Origin: JANYLN01 sp041687575
Lineage (GTDB): Bacteria > Planctomycetota > Phycisphaerae > UBA1845 > JANYLN01
Length of the DNA: 5,421 nucleotides
Assembly (NCBI GenBank): GCA_041687575.1
Contig: JAWLBS010000341.1
Coordinates: forward strand, 1-5,421
Direction of reading: 5' to 3'
The position numbers and the translations under genes were made by a program. Shown piece after piece: positions 1 to 5,421 of the stretch. Under the pieces are notes generated by a model, which had not been told where the DNA came from, ran no database searches, and saw only the letters and a list, made by a program, of their open reading frames with translations. Every line of letters starts with the position of its first letter. Within the stretch, counting starts at the first letter, position 1.

Positions 1-2544
<2,544 letters not shown>

Positions 2545-2553
2545 GGCGAACAC

Positions 2554-2559
2554 TTCCTC
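2554..2559 (-). promoter_or_regulatory. Ribosome binding site of the CheB-CheR fusion gene
   Basis: Read on the minus strand the motif is GAGGAA, separated by 9 nt from the ATG at 2544. It decides the start in favour of this ATG over the in-frame GTG at 2553, which directly abuts the motif. Confidence 0.7.
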
Positions 2560-2658
2560 ACTACGCAACTGCCAGGGGCCCTTATCGTAAGCGGTTGATC
2601 AGACGACGCAGGCTGTCTCCGGCTATTGATGGGGACATTCCTGTCGGAACATCCGCTC

Positions 2659-2688
2659 ATTCTAGCAGCCGTGGGTGCCCTGAAGCAA
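2659..2688 (-). promoter_or_regulatory. Candidate sigma-70-type extended -10 promoter of the CheB-CheR fusion gene
   Basis: On the minus strand TGCTAGAAT gives an extended -10 (TGn plus TAGAAT, 5 of 6 matches to TATAAT) at 2667-2659. A weak -35, TTGCTT (TTG matched), sits at 2688-2683 with an 18-bp spacer. Transcription would start near 2652 and leave a leader of about 108 nt. The TA-containing -10 stands out in a GC-rich stretch. It is a motif match only; -10-like hexamers occur by chance. Confidence 0.4.
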
Positions 2689-2698
2689 CGCGGACCGG

Positions 2699-2735
2699 CG
2701 AAAAGCGGGGAAAACGGCGAAAACGGGGAAATCGG
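2699..2735. repeat. Short tandem repeat, about four 9-bp G/A-rich units
   Basis: The units read GGAAAACGG, CGAAAACGG and GGAAATCGG, preceded by a diverged CGAAAAGCGG. The A-runs begin at 2701, 2711, 2720 and 2729, a period of 9 (once 10). The array runs directly into the palindrome at 2731-2751. Its base composition, alternating A-runs with G-runs, differs from the neighbouring genes. Function is unknown. Confidence 0.75.
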
Positions 2736-2751
2736 GGATGCATCCCCCGAT
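2731..2751. repeat. Near-perfect palindrome centred on ATGCAT
   Basis: The core GGGGATGCATCCCC (2734-2747) is a perfect inverted repeat. The arms extend to ATCGGGGATG and CATCCCCCGAT if one extra C on the right is bulged out. As single-stranded DNA or RNA it could fold as a short hairpin with a TGCA loop. It is not followed by a T-run and lies upstream of both genes, so it is not a terminator. It overlaps the end of the 9-bp repeat array. Confidence 0.7.
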
Positions 2752-2772
2752 CAGTGGCAGAGCGGCTCGCCA

Positions 2773-2787
2773 CGGGGTCAGACCCCG
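2773..2787. repeat. REP-like palindrome CGGGGTC-A-GACCCCG
   Basis: This is a perfect 7-1-7 inverted repeat. From memory, GGGGTCAGACCCC-type palindromes recur in intergenic regions of some Planctomycetota and deltaproteobacterial genomes and can accompany REP-associated (IS200-like) transposases. Only one copy is seen here and no transposase is present, so the REP assignment is inference. Taken alone it could instead be an operator. Confidence 0.55.
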
Positions 2788-2901
2788 GTCACTTCATCGA
2801 GTCGCCAGACGCCCCAACCCTTCGGCATCGGTCCGGCAGGATGCATTCGCTCGGGGTCGTATCCCTGCAAGGCGCCCCCCGTGAATGCGCTGTCAGATCC
2901 C

Positions 2902-2914
2902 CGCGAGTCTCGCG
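2902..2914. promoter_or_regulatory. Palindrome CGCGAG-T-CTCGCG, possible activator site
   Basis: A perfect 6-1-6 inverted repeat centred about 177 bp upstream of the predicted sigma-54 start site of clpB. Enhancer-binding activators of sigma-54 usually bind dyad-symmetric sites 80-200 bp upstream of the start. The distance fits, but the sequence is GC-only in character and could arise by chance in this composition. Confidence 0.25.
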
Positions 2915-2939
2915 CGGACCGGGCAATCCCTCCGCGGTG

Positions 2940-2950
2940 TGCCAGTGGCA
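2940..2950. promoter_or_regulatory. Palindrome TGCCA-G-TGGCA, possible activator site
   Basis: A perfect 5-1-5 inverted repeat centred about 140 bp upstream of the predicted sigma-54 start of clpB, within the usual range for an upstream activator sequence. I cannot assign it to a known activator family. It is short enough that a chance origin is possible. Confidence 0.3.
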
Positions 2951-3058
2951 TGCGGGAACTGTCGTTTTGGCGGGGCGGCAGATCGCACAGGCAGACCGCC
3001 TCGCACGCAACGCCCTGTACATAAATGACTTGCGTTCTTTCCCCCGCAACCTTCTTTC

Positions 3059-3075
3059 TGGCACGCCATTTGCAT
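3059..3075 (+). promoter_or_regulatory. Sigma-54 (RpoN) -24/-12 promoter driving clpB
   Basis: The sequence TGGCACG-CCAT-TTGCAT matches the sigma-54 consensus TGGCACG-N4-TTGCW at every specified base and is preceded by the preferred pyrimidine (C at 3058). The invariant GG (3060-3061) and GC (3072-3073) are 12 bp apart, the required spacing. Transcription is predicted to start near 3085, giving a clpB leader of about 73 nt. Sigma-54 promoters require an AAA+ enhancer-binding protein, so clpB would be induced by a dedicated signal. The activator gene is not in the window. Confidence 0.75.
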
Positions 3076-3143
3076 GAACATCTCTGCGGGCTGAGATCGG
3101 CGGTCCGCTCGACTTCCCGGATCGGCACCGAAAGAGTTGTGCA

Positions 3144-3150
3144 AAGGAGG
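3144..3150 (+). promoter_or_regulatory. Strong Shine-Dalgarno of clpB
   Basis: AAGGAGG, full complementarity to the anti-SD core, lies 7 nt before the ATG at 3158. It fixes the clpB start and predicts efficient translation. Confidence 0.9.
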
Positions 3151-3157
3151 CAAAGAC

Positions 3158-5421
<2,264 letters not shown>

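Larger units (their letters stand above)
2545..3157. other. Divergent intergenic region without a supported gene
   Basis: This 613-bp space separates two genes that point away from each other, so it must carry both promoters. It contains the minus-strand promoter candidate and ribosome site on the left, G-rich repeats and palindromes at 2699-2787, two short palindromes at 2902-2950, and a sigma-54-like promoter and ribosome site on the right. Reading frames crossing it (for example 2595-3077 plus, 2778-3128 minus) show no recognisable domain and no matching ribosome site, and they overlap the promoter motifs. No CIRCE element (TTAGCACTC/GAGTGCTAA) and no tRNA or rho-independent terminator is seen. 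Apart from the short palindrome motifs, 2788-3058 holds nothing I can identify. Confidence 0.75.

Noticed and set aside
2731..2787. Rho-independent terminator at the palindromes
   Set aside because: No gene ends here, since both neighbours start outward, and neither palindrome is followed by a T-run on either strand.
3015..3032. AT-rich patch (TGTACATAAATGA) as a sigma-70 -10 element for clpB
   Set aside because: It matches TATAAT poorly (at best 4 of 6) and no -35 is visible at the proper distance; the sigma-54 motif downstream is much stronger.
2778..3128. Possible small minus-strand gene (116 codons) in the intergenic region
   Set aside because: No ribosome site fits its ATG, it overlaps the sigma-54 promoter, it ends inside the CGGGGTC palindrome, and no domain is recognisable. 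Its frame is plausible only because stop codons are rare in this composition.

Overview
The window (5,421 bp, GC-rich, roughly two thirds G+C by eye) holds two long, divergently transcribed protein genes, each running off one edge, separated by a 613-bp intergenic region. Both reading frames are fully open and rich in G/C at third codon positions. The sequence fits a free-living, environmentally responsive bacterium. A high-GC Planctomycetota or deltaproteobacterial-type genome is my guess, from the CheB-CheR-PAS fusion, the strong sigma-54-like promoter and the G-rich intergenic repeats. No 16S rRNA or other phylogenetic marker is present to settle it.

Left part (1-2544, minus strand): the first 848 codons of a large hybrid signalling protein. 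In order it carries a disordered N-terminus, a CheB-type methylesterase domain, a CheR-type methyltransferase (N-terminal and SAM-binding domains), a degenerate PAS-like domain, a heptad-repeat coiled coil built from N-E-E-L units, and a second PAS domain cut by the window edge. There is no receiver domain in front of CheB. Any histidine kinase or further PAS domains would lie outside the window.

Middle (2545-3157): intergenic. From left to right it holds the ribosome binding site and a candidate extended -10 promoter of the minus-strand gene, a block of G-rich 9-bp repeats with two near-perfect palindromes (REP-like, possibly a mobile-element footprint), two short perfect palindromes, and a near-consensus sigma-54 (-24/-12) promoter facing right.

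Right part (3158-5421, plus strand): the first 754 codons of ClpB, the Hsp100 disaggregase, with a textbook Shine-Dalgarno. The N-domain, AAA+ module D1, middle coiled-coil domain and most of AAA+ module D2 are present; about the last 100 residues are missing.

The two genes do not share an obvious pathway. The most notable point is that clpB appears to be driven by sigma-54, which needs an ATP-dependent enhancer-binding activator, and not by a visible CIRCE/HrcA site or a housekeeping promoter. The signalling gene has its own separate sigma-70-like promoter candidate.
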